Below are positions 9,081-17,708 of a stretch of DNA of 64,000 nucleotides, piece after piece. Under the pieces are notes generated by a model, which was not told where the DNA came from, searched no databases, and saw only the letters and a list, made by a program, of their open reading frames with translations. The DNA comes from UBA1731 sp045595285 (GTDB lineage Bacteria > Verrucomicrobiota > Kiritimatiellia > RFP12 > UBA1067). Location of the stretch: the NCBI GenBank assembly GCA_045595285.1, contig JAZOAC010000166.1:8387-72386 (forward strand), given 5' to 3'. The translations under genes were made by a program, and so were the position numbers. The stretch's first letter is position 1; every line of letters starts with the position of its first letter.

Positions 9081-9149
9081 TTATAAACAGTTATGCACAG
9101 ACTTATAAACTTATTGAGTTATAAACAGTTTATAATAACTTGTTTATAA
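9081..9149. promoter_or_regulatory. Cluster of DnaA-box-like 9-mers
   Basis: One consensus box TTATGCACA (9091-9099) lies among TTATAAACA/T words at 9081, 9103 and 9119 and two inverted ones at 9127 and 9141. They are upstream of the XRE gene. They could be a DnaA-binding locus outside oriC or iterated operator sites for the XRE protein. Confidence 0.5.
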
Positions 9150-9187
9150 CTCTACCATCAGTTGATATCTTATCGATGCACAGTACA

Positions 9188-9327
9188 CATTGAGAATACG
9201 ATTCGGACTAATTCTCAAAAAAACGATTTTTGATAAATATTAAAGAAACCTATTCTTAATTAAAGAATATTCATTTATTAATTCATTGCATGTTACATGA
9301 GAATTAGTCCGAATCGTATTCTCAATG
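9188..9327. repeat. Inverted pair of the dispersed repeat (copies 2 and 3)
   Basis: Bases 9188-9217 and 9298-9327 are exact inverted copies of 30 bp (the 27-bp unit plus CAT/ATG at the outer edge) separated by an 80-bp AT-rich spacer. The layout resembles a BIME or a small MITE. Bases 9328-9534 hold no gene; they include short repeats (AACACTAGG twice near 9370-9388). Confidence 0.8.
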
Positions 9328-9534
9328 CATGAAGCAGTAGAATACGGCCGTAGATAACCATCATGATAACACTAGGGTAACACTAGGATGGTAATAGAAT
9401 AGATAAGAGGTAAAAACTTGCCTATAGAGGCACTTGCAAAACTTGCCGTACTGGGTGAACGGGTAGGCTTGCCCGCCCAGAAATATCAACGGGCGAGACG
9501 TCCGTTGTCCCAGTGCTTTATGCAATTGCCCTGA

Positions 9535-10362
9535 TTACTTATTCTTGAAATCTGGAGGCAGAGAGCGGAGACGTGCCATAATGGTGTTGGCTATTCTCAT
9601 GTGCCCGAGTCCATTGGGATGGAGATTGTCTTTACCGTTTTCTCCTCCGTCCCGGAAATATTTGCCATATGCAGGATCGGCCGGATACAGTCCGGAATCC
9701 CGATAAAGGTCTATAAGAGGGACACTCCAGATATCAGCAGCTTCACGGAGCACTTTTATGTAATCCTCCAGATAGTGTCCAAGCGCATTTGGAAAGCATT
9801 CAGATGGTTGAACATTTGAATTTCCAAAATGGGCATATCCCCGGTGAAGCGGAGTCATAAGGACAATCTGCTGATCCGGAAAATTCCGCTTCAAATATTC
9901 CATTACGGTATTGATGCGTCCCCTGAACGTTCCCATATTCTTTTCAAGATACCTTCTTGGCTGCCTGATTGTTACTCCTCGCCTGTTGACATCCTCCTCA
10001 ACAATCCGATACCAGCTTCCAAGTGGTACTCCTGAATTGTAGTCGTTCGTCCCGAGAAATATGAGAATCGCATCAGGCTTATCCCCAAGTTCCGCCTTCA
10101 TTTTCTGCGCCATCGGATAGATTCGATCCCATTGATATCCGCTTACGGCATATACATGGGGTTCTACACCATAGATATCCTGCATATATTTCCAGTACAC
10201 GCCGTGCTTATGGCGGGACAACTGTGAAGGATCGGTTATCGAATCACCCAGATAGACAACTTTCTTTCCATTCCACGGATGTTTCTCAACATCGGCAAAC
10301 GAATGAAAAGGAATGGCCATTGCCGAAACGAGAGCAATGGACACGAAAGCAATGTAGCGCAT
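9535..10362 (-). CDS. Secreted SGNH/GDSL hydrolase
   Basis: 275 residues from MRYIAFVSIALVS, chosen because GGAG lies seven bases before this ATG. A signal peptide is followed by block I GDSIT with the nucleophilic serine (near residue 42), block III GTNDYNSG and block V DNLHPNGLGH with the catalytic Asp and His. These enzymes remove acyl groups from sugars or lipids; in this genome a carbohydrate esterase is likely. It is the last gene of the dnaN-methyltransferase unit, 24 bases downstream of it, an odd partner for replication genes. Confidence 0.85.
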   Translation of the reverse strand: MRYIAFVSIALVSAMAIPFHSFADVEKHPWNGKKVVYLGDSITDPSQLSRHKHGVYWKYMQDIYGVEPHVYAVSGYQWDRIYPMAQKMKAELGDKPDAILIFLGTNDYNSGVPLGSWYRIVEEDVNRRGVTIRQPRRYLEKNMGTFRGRINTVMEYLKRNFPDQQIVLMTPLHRGYAHFGNSNVQPSECFPNALGHYLEDYIKVLREAADIWSVPLIDLYRDSGLYPADPAYGKYFRDGGENGKDNLHPNGLGHMRIANTIMARLRSLPPDFKNK

Positions 10363-10386
10363 TGGTCGCTCCAATCTGAAACACAG

Positions 10387-11637
10387 TTACAGTTCGTACA
10401 GGAACAGGCGGCAATCGATAGGACCGTTGTAGAACGGGACACGATGCCTGTATGTGAGATTCACTACGCGTGCAAGATCCGGATTGCCTGTGATGAGACC
10501 GCCTGTCATTCCCTTGCAATGGTCTGCAAGGAATTGTCCGATGCGGTCATACAACTGCTTGAGTTCCTCGGTATCGCCAAGGCGGATGCCATATTCCGGA
10601 TTGAAGAATATCGTCGGGCGTCTATCATTTTCGCTTGAGGAATCGGCATCGCCAGACTTTCTCGAAAATTGCTGGACATCTGTTTCGGCAAAGTCACACG
10701 CAACAAAGGAAATCTTGTTGAACACCCCGGCGGCATGGGCATTTATCTGGGCATTCTGAATGGCCTCAGGTGAAATGTCCGTTGCAAGAATCGGCGGAAT
10801 GTCCTTTTTCTCCCTAGACTCCGCTTCAAGCAGCATATCCTTGAAAATGAGTTCAGGGGAAACTCCAAATCTCTGACGCGGTGCGGCTAGCGGCGCCTTT
10901 TCCCCAGGGATTATCTGATTGTATCCCTTTATTCCCATGAAACCGAAGTGGGCGCGAAGCGAACCAGGTGCACGGTTCATGGCCTTCATCGCAGCCTCGA
11001 TTGCCGGAGTGCCGGAACCGCACATTGGAGAAATGAATGGTGATGTTCCATCCCACTCCATAGCGTCTATGCAGGCCGCCGCCAAGGTCTCCTGCATCGG
11101 AGCCGATCCGGGAATCTTTCGATATCCGCGCTTCGAAAGCGGGGCACCAGACGTATCGAGGTATATTATGCCCGTGTCGCCGTTCCAGTGGAGGAACACG
11201 CTCGCACCGCGATCATAATCACCGCCGGAATTGGGTCTGCGGCCAAGCTTGGAACGGATTCTGTCGACAACTGCATCCTTAAGAACCAGTGAAGGAAGCC
11301 GTGTATCGCGAACCGAACCGTTGTGGACAACCGATGACACGGTGAAATATCCATCCGCGTCAATGAGGTTTTCCCAGTCAATCGTCACGGCCTTGTCGTA
11401 AAGTTCGCGCACATGGCGGCACTGACCGCGAAAAAGAGGAACAAGAACCCGATGCGCAGTACGAAGCCACAGATTCAGCTTGAGTACGTCACGAAGCGCA
11501 CCGCGAACCACTACGTAGTTTTCCGATTTGTCAATCGGCTCATATCCGAACGAACGAACCTCTTTCTCCGTCCATGGCGCAAGCGTCTTGGCGCAGGAGA
11601 TGATGATCGGAAAATCCCTGTCTTTCCAGATATTCAT
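10387..11637 (-). CDS. THUMP-domain class I methyltransferase (RlmL-type, 23S rRNA)
   Basis: 416 residues from MNIWKDRDFP, whose ATG overlaps the dnaN stop (TGATG). The N-terminal half has a THUMP-like RNA-binding region; the C-terminal half is a Rossmann methyltransferase with SPMCGSGTPAIEAA (SAM site) and the catalytic motif NPEYGIRLGD, a variant of NPPYG. Family members methylate N2 of guanosine in 23S rRNA. Coupling to dnaN is unusual but clear from the overlap. The exact target base cannot be read from sequence. Confidence 0.85.
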   Translation of the reverse strand: MNIWKDRDFPIIISCAKTLAPWTEKEVRSFGYEPIDKSENYVVVRGALRDVLKLNLWLRTAHRVLVPLFRGQCRHVRELYDKAVTIDWENLIDADGYFTVSSVVHNGSVRDTRLPSLVLKDAVVDRIRSKLGRRPNSGGDYDRGASVFLHWNGDTGIIYLDTSGAPLSKRGYRKIPGSAPMQETLAAACIDAMEWDGTSPFISPMCGSGTPAIEAAMKAMNRAPGSLRAHFGFMGIKGYNQIIPGEKAPLAAPRQRFGVSPELIFKDMLLEAESREKKDIPPILATDISPEAIQNAQINAHAAGVFNKISFVACDFAETDVQQFSRKSGDADSSSENDRRPTIFFNPEYGIRLGDTEELKQLYDRIGQFLADHCKGMTGGLITGNPDLARVVNLTYRHRVPFYNGPIDCRLFLYEL

Positions 11638-12731
11638 CAGTTGATGCGAAGCGGCATCATCACATAGAGGAAAGGAACCGAACACCGGATGACAGCCGGA
11701 GAAGATCCATTGTTCAGTTCTATCGTGATTTCATCCTCGTCGATTGCCTTGAGAGGATCCTTGACATAGGAAGGATTGAAGACGATCTCAATCCTCTCGC
11801 CACTGTACTTGATTGGCACAACGTCCTTTGCTTCACCGATGTCTGCCGCGACAGATGAGACGAGGAGCTGGTTGGAATCGAAAGTGAGGCGGGTGGAGGA
11901 TGACTCCTCCATCATCATGACGCTGGCGCGATCTATCGCATCGAGAAGAAGCTTGCGGTCAACCTCAATCTTCTGGCTGCAGCTCTGCGGAATTACCTGA
12001 CGGTAGTTCGGATATATCTCATCAAGAAGCTTGGAGTATATCTGGGTTTCACCGAGATTGAAGGCAACCTGCGTCTTTTCAATGGTGATCTTCACCTTAC
12101 CATCGCCGGAAAGCGAGCGCTGAAGTTCTGACACCACCTTGGACGGAAGGATGATATCACGCTCTGCGGCGGCGGGGAACTCTATTTCATGCTCGACAAG
12201 CGCAAGACGGCGGCCGTCGGTGGCAACCATTGTCAGCTTTCCTTCCTTGAAGCTCATGAGAACGCCCTTGAGCGTCTTGCGCGTCTCATCCTGCGACACG
12301 GCATATGAGGTTTTCCTCAGCATTTCGCGGAGCGTCGCCTGGGGAAGCTCATACGCGAAGGCATCTTCCGTGGAAGGAAGAGCCGGAAAGTCCGCAACAT
12401 TCATCCCTGAAAGCTTGAACGCCGCGCTCCCGGCGGAGATTCTTGCACGCTCCTGAAAATCAGTCTCGAGTTCCACAACTCCCTCTGCGCAAGAGGAGAT
12501 CGTGCTGAACAGGAGTTTTACCGGCAGTGTGGTTGCGCCAGCCTCAACCACTTCGCATTCGACCGTTGACTTGATGGAAATATCAATGTCGGTCGTGATG
12601 AGACTTAGCTTACCATCGCTTGCCTCGAGCATCGCGTTCTGAATAATCTGAAGGGAACCCTTTCCGGCTACAATGTTCTGTACCTTCTTGAGTCCTTCCA
12701 TAAACTTAGAGCGGATGATTTTTATCTTCAT
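11637..12731 (-). CDS. dnaN: DNA polymerase III beta sliding clamp
   Basis: 364 residues with the three repeated clamp domains and the conserved ends: start MKIKIIRSKF and finish PFLYVMMPLRIN, the usual clamp C-terminus. It encircles DNA and tethers the polymerase. It lies downstream of dnaA on the same strand, with a 267-base gap that contains a 16-bp perfect palindrome. Length and content are normal. Confidence 0.96.
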   Translation of the reverse strand: MKIKIIRSKFMEGLKKVQNIVAGKGSLQIIQNAMLEASDGKLSLITTDIDISIKSTVECEVVEAGATTLPVKLLFSTISSCAEGVVELETDFQERARISAGSAAFKLSGMNVADFPALPSTEDAFAYELPQATLREMLRKTSYAVSQDETRKTLKGVLMSFKEGKLTMVATDGRRLALVEHEIEFPAAAERDIILPSKVVSELQRSLSGDGKVKITIEKTQVAFNLGETQIYSKLLDEIYPNYRQVIPQSCSQKIEVDRKLLLDAIDRASVMMMEESSSTRLTFDSNQLLVSSVAADIGEAKDVVPIKYSGERIEIVFNPSYVKDPLKAIDEDEITIELNNGSSPAVIRCSVPFLYVMMPLRIN

Positions 12732-12864
12732 TTATAAAACTCCCTTTGGTTTCCTTAGGCGCGTATTGTACTCTATTAGTGGTTATTAAGTAAAGAACTT
12801 ATTATTCTAATATTAGGGTTGTCCATAACTTGCATAACCCGTTTCCGACCCTATTTTCATTGGC

Positions 12865-12880
12865 TGAAACCGCGGTTTCA
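12865..12880. promoter_or_regulatory. 16-bp perfect palindrome between dnaA and dnaN
   Basis: TGAAACCGCGGTTTCA is fully self-complementary and lies upstream of the dnaN start, so it may be an operator. The same gap holds a second hairpin (12938-12948 with 12979-12990, CGATTG-CTGTT / AACAG-C-CAATCG) just after dnaA; no T-run follows it. Confidence 0.4.
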
Positions 12881-12998
12881 CCTGTTCACTTCTTTTTGTC
12901 TTCGTGTCAGCTTCTTTTTGCTTCCCTTGAACCCTGTCGATTGCTGTTGACAAAACGCCCATTTGGCAACAGGTTCTGAACAGCCAATCGACATCTTG

Positions 12999-14417
12999 TC
13001 AATAGAACAGTTCGGACGGCTTGCGGCCAAGCTGCTCCGTGATCTGCTCGATTGTCTTCTTCAGTTCGATTTCAACATCGATTCGCTTCTGGATCGTCTG
13101 CGTGCCGTGGACGACAGTGGTGTGGTTGCGCTTGAATGCATTTGCAACCGTCGGGGTTGAGTTGCCCGTGAGCTTTCTGGCAAGGAACATTGCCACCTGC
13201 CTTGCGGTCGCCAGAGGCTGAGTTCGGTTGTTGGACTTGATGTCATCGTATGTAACGTCATATGTTGAGCATACAGCCTTGATGATCTCATCTATCGAAA
13301 GTCTTTTTATGATGACTTCATCCTCTGCCAACTCCTTAAGGAGGGTGTGCGCTATCTGCTGATTTATCTCAATCTCCGGATTTGCATCCATGAATCTGAT
13401 GATAAGATTAAGAGCCCCTTCCATAGCACGGACAGATGACTTGATGTTTTCGCCTATATATGTGAAAATCTCCTCTGGAATTCTGTGCCGGCAATTTTTG
13501 GCCTTGAGCTTAAGAATTGCGATGCGCGTCTCATACGAGGGAGATTCAATCTCAATCACCATGCCTTGCTGAAATCTCGTTATGAGACGCTCTTCCAGGT
13601 TACTCAGCCTTTTTGGAGGAACATCGCACGTCATGACAACCTGTTTTCCGTATGTCATGAGATTGCTGTATGTATTGAAGAATTCCTCCTGGAACTGTTC
13701 CTTGCCTCCAATGAACTGAACGTCATCCAAAAGCAGGAGATCAATGTTCCGGTAGCGCTTCCTGAACGATTCCATATCCTTGTTTGACAGTGCATTGATG
13801 TATTCGTTCAGGAATGTCTCGCTTGTGATGTAGCAGACGCTCTTTGAGGGGTCGCGCTGCATCACATGATGGCCGATGGCTTGCATGAGATGGGTTTTTC
13901 CGAGCCCGGATCCGCCCCAGATGAAGAAAGGATTGTTCGTGTTTCCGCCAGGCTCTTTTGCTATCGCATTTGCGATGGCGTATGCAAAGGAGTTCGACGG
14001 ACCCCTTACGAAGTTTGCGAACGTATAGCCGGAATTGAGCGGAATAGTCGAGGCAAAGACGGATTTTCTCGTAATCTGCGGTTCCTCTGCCTGCTGCCTT
14101 CTCACTTCGTTTTGGCGTTTCTCGTCATCTATTCTTCTGGCAACCTCTGTGACCTTGAAGACTACTTCAACTTCTTGCGGGGCACCTGCCTTTATAAGTG
14201 CTATCCTAAGAGGTTCTGAATAGATTGATGCCATATAGTCGGCAGTATATTGATCGCTAACTCCTATGATGAATTTCTCGTTTTCTAGTTCGTGTGATGC
14301 GAACAGGGCTGCATGGCGATCCCATCTGCTGACATCATCAACAGATGACAAAGAAGTTTTATATAGTGCCACCGCAAGGACCCAAAGATCGGCACGTGGC
14401 GTAATTTCTGTCTGCAT
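12999..14417 (-). CDS. dnaA: Chromosomal replication initiator protein DnaA
   Basis: 472 residues from MQTEITPRADLW, preceded by AAGGG. The AAA+ core has Walker A GGSGLGKTH, Walker B LLLLDDVQF and sensor regions; domain IV has the DnaA-box-binding signature ending NHTTVVHG. The domain IV helix reads ARQVAMFLARKLTGNSTPTV. It opens the origin. It faces away from mnmG across a 463-base AT-rich gap that is the likely oriC. Confidence 0.97.
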   Translation of the reverse strand: MQTEITPRADLWVLAVALYKTSLSSVDDVSRWDRHAALFASHELENEKFIIGVSDQYTADYMASIYSEPLRIALIKAGAPQEVEVVFKVTEVARRIDDEKRQNEVRRQQAEEPQITRKSVFASTIPLNSGYTFANFVRGPSNSFAYAIANAIAKEPGGNTNNPFFIWGGSGLGKTHLMQAIGHHVMQRDPSKSVCYITSETFLNEYINALSNKDMESFRKRYRNIDLLLLDDVQFIGGKEQFQEEFFNTYSNLMTYGKQVVMTCDVPPKRLSNLEERLITRFQQGMVIEIESPSYETRIAILKLKAKNCRHRIPEEIFTYIGENIKSSVRAMEGALNLIIRFMDANPEIEINQQIAHTLLKELAEDEVIIKRLSIDEIIKAVCSTYDVTYDDIKSNNRTQPLATARQVAMFLARKLTGNSTPTVANAFKRNHTTVVHGTQTIQKRIDVEIELKKTIEQITEQLGRKPSELFY

Positions 14418-14880
14418 TCCTTTACCCTTTTGCTTTTTTCCAACACATATTAAAACAGAACTGTCGATAAAACACAACGAGAAAAAAATACAAACAAGTA
14501 AACAAGTTATGCACAGAAATCTGTTTATATTTTATATATAGATATTTTCCATTTTTATTTAAATTCATTCTATAAATCAACTATTTCATTTTATTAAAAA
14601 GTTATGCACAGTATGAAGGCATGTTAAATACCAAATGCCAATGAAAGAATGACATAATTTCAGACATATGCATACACTATACGATACTTCTGTTCATAAA
14701 TAGTTCATAAATGACATCATTTTTGTATTGAAGTAATGACAATAGTTATCTATATCTTTTATTTAAAGAAATAATCTGAAAAAATGTAAGTTAACTATGT
14801 AAATACCTTACGCATAACATTATCTACATAATTACAAAAAGGTGTTGATAAGAACATATGTTATGGTATAATGCAATCTT
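14418..14880. other. Probable origin of replication (oriC)
   Basis: A very AT-rich gap between divergent dnaA and mnmG. It has two perfect DnaA boxes TTATGCACA (14507-14515 and 14602-14610) and a direct repeat TTCATAAAT near 14692-14712, with A/T runs suitable for unwinding. No coding frame is credible in it. dnaA-adjacent origins beside gidA/mnmG are well known. Confidence 0.75.
14867..14872 (+). promoter_or_regulatory. -10 box of mnmG (leaderless)
   Basis: Extended -10 TGGTATAAT ends eight bases before the GTG start at 14881; no ribosome binding site can fit. Confidence 0.7.
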
Positions 14881-17166
14881 GTGAAAGAAATCATAGATAT
14901 AATAGTTGTCGGTGGTGGTCATGCCGGTTCTGAAGCTGCCCTTGTGGCTGCCAGAATGGGGGCATCCACCCTTCTTATAACAGGCAAGAAGAGCGATATT
15001 GCCAAAATGCCATGTAATCCATCCATTGGAGGATTAGCCAAAAGTCATCTTGTCTATGAACTTGATGCACTTGGCGGTGAAATGGGATTCAACACGGACC
15101 AGACCGCCCTTCAGGAAAAAACATTGAATACCTCCCGCGGACCGGCTGTCCGAGCAACCAGAGCTCAATGCGACAAAAGACTATATTCGGAAAGAATGCA
15201 GAATGTCATATCATCCCAACAGAACCTTGCTGTGCTTGAGGATGTTGTGACGGATATAGTCACAGATTTCTGTGAGAAAAAGTCTGACGTCATCATTTCA
15301 GATTCAGCAAAAGACAAAATGCAGAATTCCAATGTGATCGACACTGATTCCGATCTGCCATTTGGAGAGTCAAATAATCGCAATGATGAAATGATGACCA
15401 ATGACGTTAAGACAGAGAAAATAATGGATGAGAAATATTCTCAGCATATGATAAAGACAAGTGAAGAAACTACTTCACCTTCGGCAATCACCGAAGAAAA
15501 ATACTTGAATGGCATATTGAATACAGTAGGTAGAATGCCATTTACCGAGAATGATAAGATTTCAAGAAGAATAAGCGCTGTCGGAGTACGGACAGAATTT
15601 CATGGAGAATATAGGGCTAAAGCAATAATAGTGACCAGTGGAACCTCACTGCGCGGACGTATTTTCATCGGACATGAAGTTGAAGAATCAGGTGGAGACA
15701 ATAGACCTGCCGCAAATATACTGTCTGAATCATTGAAAAAACTTGGTTTTGAACTTATTAGACTTAAGACAGGAACACCACCAAGATTGAAATCAACATC
15801 ATGTGATTTCACTAAATGTGTTGAGCAAAGAGGCGAAATGCCGGCCCCATTGTTCAGTTTGAGATCTAAATGTTCCACATGGAACATTGAGCGAGACTCT
15901 GAAATATCAAATTCAACTCAAGCTTATGGATGTTCCACGTGGAACAATGAGGTAAAAAGACCTTTTCCGCTAGATTTCATCGATAAAACTTATGTCCATG
16001 TCGACCAGAAATGTTCCACGTGGAACAATGACATACTGAATGAAAACAATAATACTGTTTCTAAAGAAAACATAACGATGGGGTCCATGGATAATGGCTC
16101 AAAAGCGTCAAATAATATATTTACAGATCAATGTTCCACATGGAACATTCCAAATATTTCTTGTTGGATGACTCATACGACACCTGAAACACATGAGATA
16201 ATTCGTTCTCATTTGGCTGACTCTGCCTTATATGGCGGTCCCATTAAGGGAACTGGCGTGAGATACTGCCCATCGATTGAGGATAAGATTGTCAGGTTTA
16301 AGGATGCCAATCAACATCATGTGATGCTTGAACCTGAGGATCTTGAGCAAAATGTCATATACCCAAATGGTTTATCTTGCTCATTGCCGCGTGAAGTTCA
16401 GAAACGAATGGTTAGATCGGTTCCAGGTTTGGAAAAGGCAGAGTTTCTGAAATACGCTTATGCAATTGAGTATGACGGCATTGATGCCCGTGAGTTGCGG
16501 CATACATTAGAATCAAAGCGAATATCTGGTCTTTTCTTTGCCGGGCAGGTAAACGGAACGACAGGATATGAAGAAGCTGCAGCTCAAGGCATCATGGCAG
16601 GAATAAATGCCGTTTTCATGGTTAGAGGTGAAGAGCCACTAGTACTGAGTCGACAGGATGCCTATATAGGTGTAATGATTGATGATTTGGTCACTAAGGG
16701 TACGGATGAACCTTACAGAATGTTCACATCTCGTGCGGAACGTCGCCTGATATTACGTCAGGATAATGCACGCTACAGATTGATGCATGCAGCTGATCGC
16801 GTTGGAGTTTTGCCGGTAGAGATAAGAAAGGAAACCCATTATTTCAAAAAACTGATTGATGAGCATTTGCATGACAAAGACATTTCGATGCTACCGCCTG
16901 CAGTTGTCGAACAGATTAATATTATGCGTCAGTACGAGGGCTACATCAAACAGGAGGAAGTTGCAGCGGAAAGGGCGAAGAGGGATGAAAATACCAGAAT
17001 TCCTGATTGGCTGGATTATGACAGATGCCCGGCGGTAAGGTTCGAGAGCAGGGAAAAGCTCAAGAAGTGGAAACCTGAAACGCTTGCCCAGGCATTGCGA
17101 ATTCCAGGCGTCAATCCTGCTGATGTTGCAGTGCTGTCTGTCATTATCCACCGCGGCCACCATTGA
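14881..17166 (+). CDS. mnmG: tRNA uridine-5-carboxymethylaminomethyl modification enzyme MnmG, with two insertions
   Basis: 761 residues against about 620-630 in typical MnmG. The FAD motif GGGHAGSEAA, the KMPCNPSIGG motif, GTPPR, GTGVRYCPSIEDKI and GQVNGTTGYEEAA are all intact, so the enzyme should work. With MnmE it modifies the wobble uridine of some tRNAs. The extra length is in two hydrophilic, low-complexity insertions: about residues 131-230, and about 329-426 between PAPLFSLRS and CWMTHTTPETH. The second encodes the pentapeptide CSTWN four times because four parS-like palindromes lie in frame. Part of the C-terminal region is shorter than in E. coli. It starts with GTG next to oriC and is more AT-rich than its neighbours. 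Confidence 0.95.
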   Translation: MKEIIDIIVVGGGHAGSEAALVAARMGASTLLITGKKSDIAKMPCNPSIGGLAKSHLVYELDALGGEMGFNTDQTALQEKTLNTSRGPAVRATRAQCDKRLYSERMQNVISSQQNLAVLEDVVTDIVTDFCEKKSDVIISDSAKDKMQNSNVIDTDSDLPFGESNNRNDEMMTNDVKTEKIMDEKYSQHMIKTSEETTSPSAITEEKYLNGILNTVGRMPFTENDKISRRISAVGVRTEFHGEYRAKAIIVTSGTSLRGRIFIGHEVEESGGDNRPAANILSESLKKLGFELIRLKTGTPPRLKSTSCDFTKCVEQRGEMPAPLFSLRSKCSTWNIERDSEISNSTQAYGCSTWNNEVKRPFPLDFIDKTYVHVDQKCSTWNNDILNENNNTVSKENITMGSMDNGSKASNNIFTDQCSTWNIPNISCWMTHTTPETHEIIRSHLADSALYGGPIKGTGVRYCPSIEDKIVRFKDANQHHVMLEPEDLEQNVIYPNGLSCSLPREVQKRMVRSVPGLEKAEFLKYAYAIEYDGIDARELRHTLESKRISGLFFAGQVNGTTGYEEAAAQGIMAGINAVFMVRGEEPLVLSRQDAYIGVMIDDLVTKGTDEPYRMFTSRAERRLILRQDNARYRLMHAADRVGVLPVEIRKETHYFKKLIDEHLHDKDISMLPPAVVEQINIMRQYEGYIKQEEVAAERAKRDENTRIPDWLDYDRCPAVRFESREKLKKWKPETLAQALRIPGVNPADVAVLSVIIHRGHH
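15871..15886. promoter_or_regulatory. parS-like ParB site 1 (inside mnmG)
   Basis: TGTTCCACATGGAACA. It differs from the canonical parS TGTTTCACGTGAAACA at symmetric inner positions. Codes for C331-N335 (CSTWN). Confidence 0.8.
15931..15946. promoter_or_regulatory. parS-like ParB site 2 (inside mnmG)
   Basis: TGTTCCACGTGGAACA, a perfect 16-bp palindrome, 60 bp from site 1 and in the same codon frame (residues 351-355). Confidence 0.85.
16012..16027. promoter_or_regulatory. parS-like ParB site 3 (inside mnmG)
   Basis: TGTTCCACGTGGAACA, 81 bp from site 2 and in the same frame (residues 378-382). Confidence 0.85.
16132..16147. promoter_or_regulatory. parS-like ParB site 4 (inside mnmG)
   Basis: TGTTCCACATGGAACA, 120 bp from site 3 and in the same frame (residues 418-422). 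Confidence 0.8.
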
Positions 17167-17387
17167 TCTTTAAGGTAAAGACATTTCTATCCACTCCTCT
17201 GTTTGACGGGTATCTTGGTTATTTTGATACGGTATGAGCCTTGAAACTTGCGCCTGCCTACCCTGATGTGCGATTGGAATCCTTCTGGAAATAGCTTACA
17301 CAGTTATAATCTGAAATGGTGGCATGCATTACGCATCTCTCAATTAGCCAATATCCGCATGTCAAGATTTCGTCTACACTATAATCT

Positions 17388-17414
17388 TGAGAATTGGTCC
17401 GAATCATATTCTCT
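17388..17414 (-). repeat. 27-bp dispersed palindromic repeat, copy 4
   Basis: Minus-oriented copy with core GGTCCGAATC and arms TGAGAAT / ATTCTCT. It lies in the 341-base gap after mnmG, which otherwise holds only the promoter of the small basic gene. Confidence 0.8.
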
Positions 17415-17507
17415 TTACGATAAGGCAGATTCAATGCAGTCAGGTCGAAACATTTTCTTAATTTTTTCGCTTGCGCTCAAATTGGTGATTTGATATATTA
17501 TGCGGCC

Positions 17508-17603
17508 ATGGGACAACAATTAAGAACACGTGCCAAGAGGGCTCGCCGCATTGCTCGCAACAAGCGTGTGCATGCAAGGCTTCTCGCGGCTAAGAAGAAA
17601 TAA
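17508..17603 (+). CDS. Very small basic protein (31 residues)
   Basis: Starts MGQQLRTRAKRARRIARNK and ends in AAKKK; about half of the residues are Arg or Lys. TGATATATT (an extended -10) ends eight bases before the ATG, matching the leaderless pattern of other genes here, and the frame is immediately followed by two tRNA genes. The composition suggests an RNA- or ribosome-associated peptide. I do not assign a family. Codon use and the promoter make it a probable real gene. Confidence 0.6.
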   Translation: MGQQLRTRAKRARRIARNKRVHARLLAAKKK

Positions 17604-17630
17604 GGTGTGCTCTTTTGAGCGCATCTCAAA

Positions 17631-17704
17631 GGTGGGATGGCCGAGCGGTTAGGTTACGGACTGCAAATCCGTCTACAGCGGTTCAACTCCGCTTCCCACC
17701 TCCA
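17631..17704 (+). tRNA. tRNA-Cys (GCA)
   Basis: Acceptor GGTGGGA pairs with TCCCACC; the anticodon stem GGA / TCC frames a loop with GCA; T-arm GCGGTTCAACTCCGC; CCA is encoded. Confidence 0.93.
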
Positions 17705-17708
17705 TTTT

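Noticed and set aside
17248..17493. 81-codon frame after mnmG
   Set aside because: It runs through the 27-bp repeat and the spacer; no start signal and no family.
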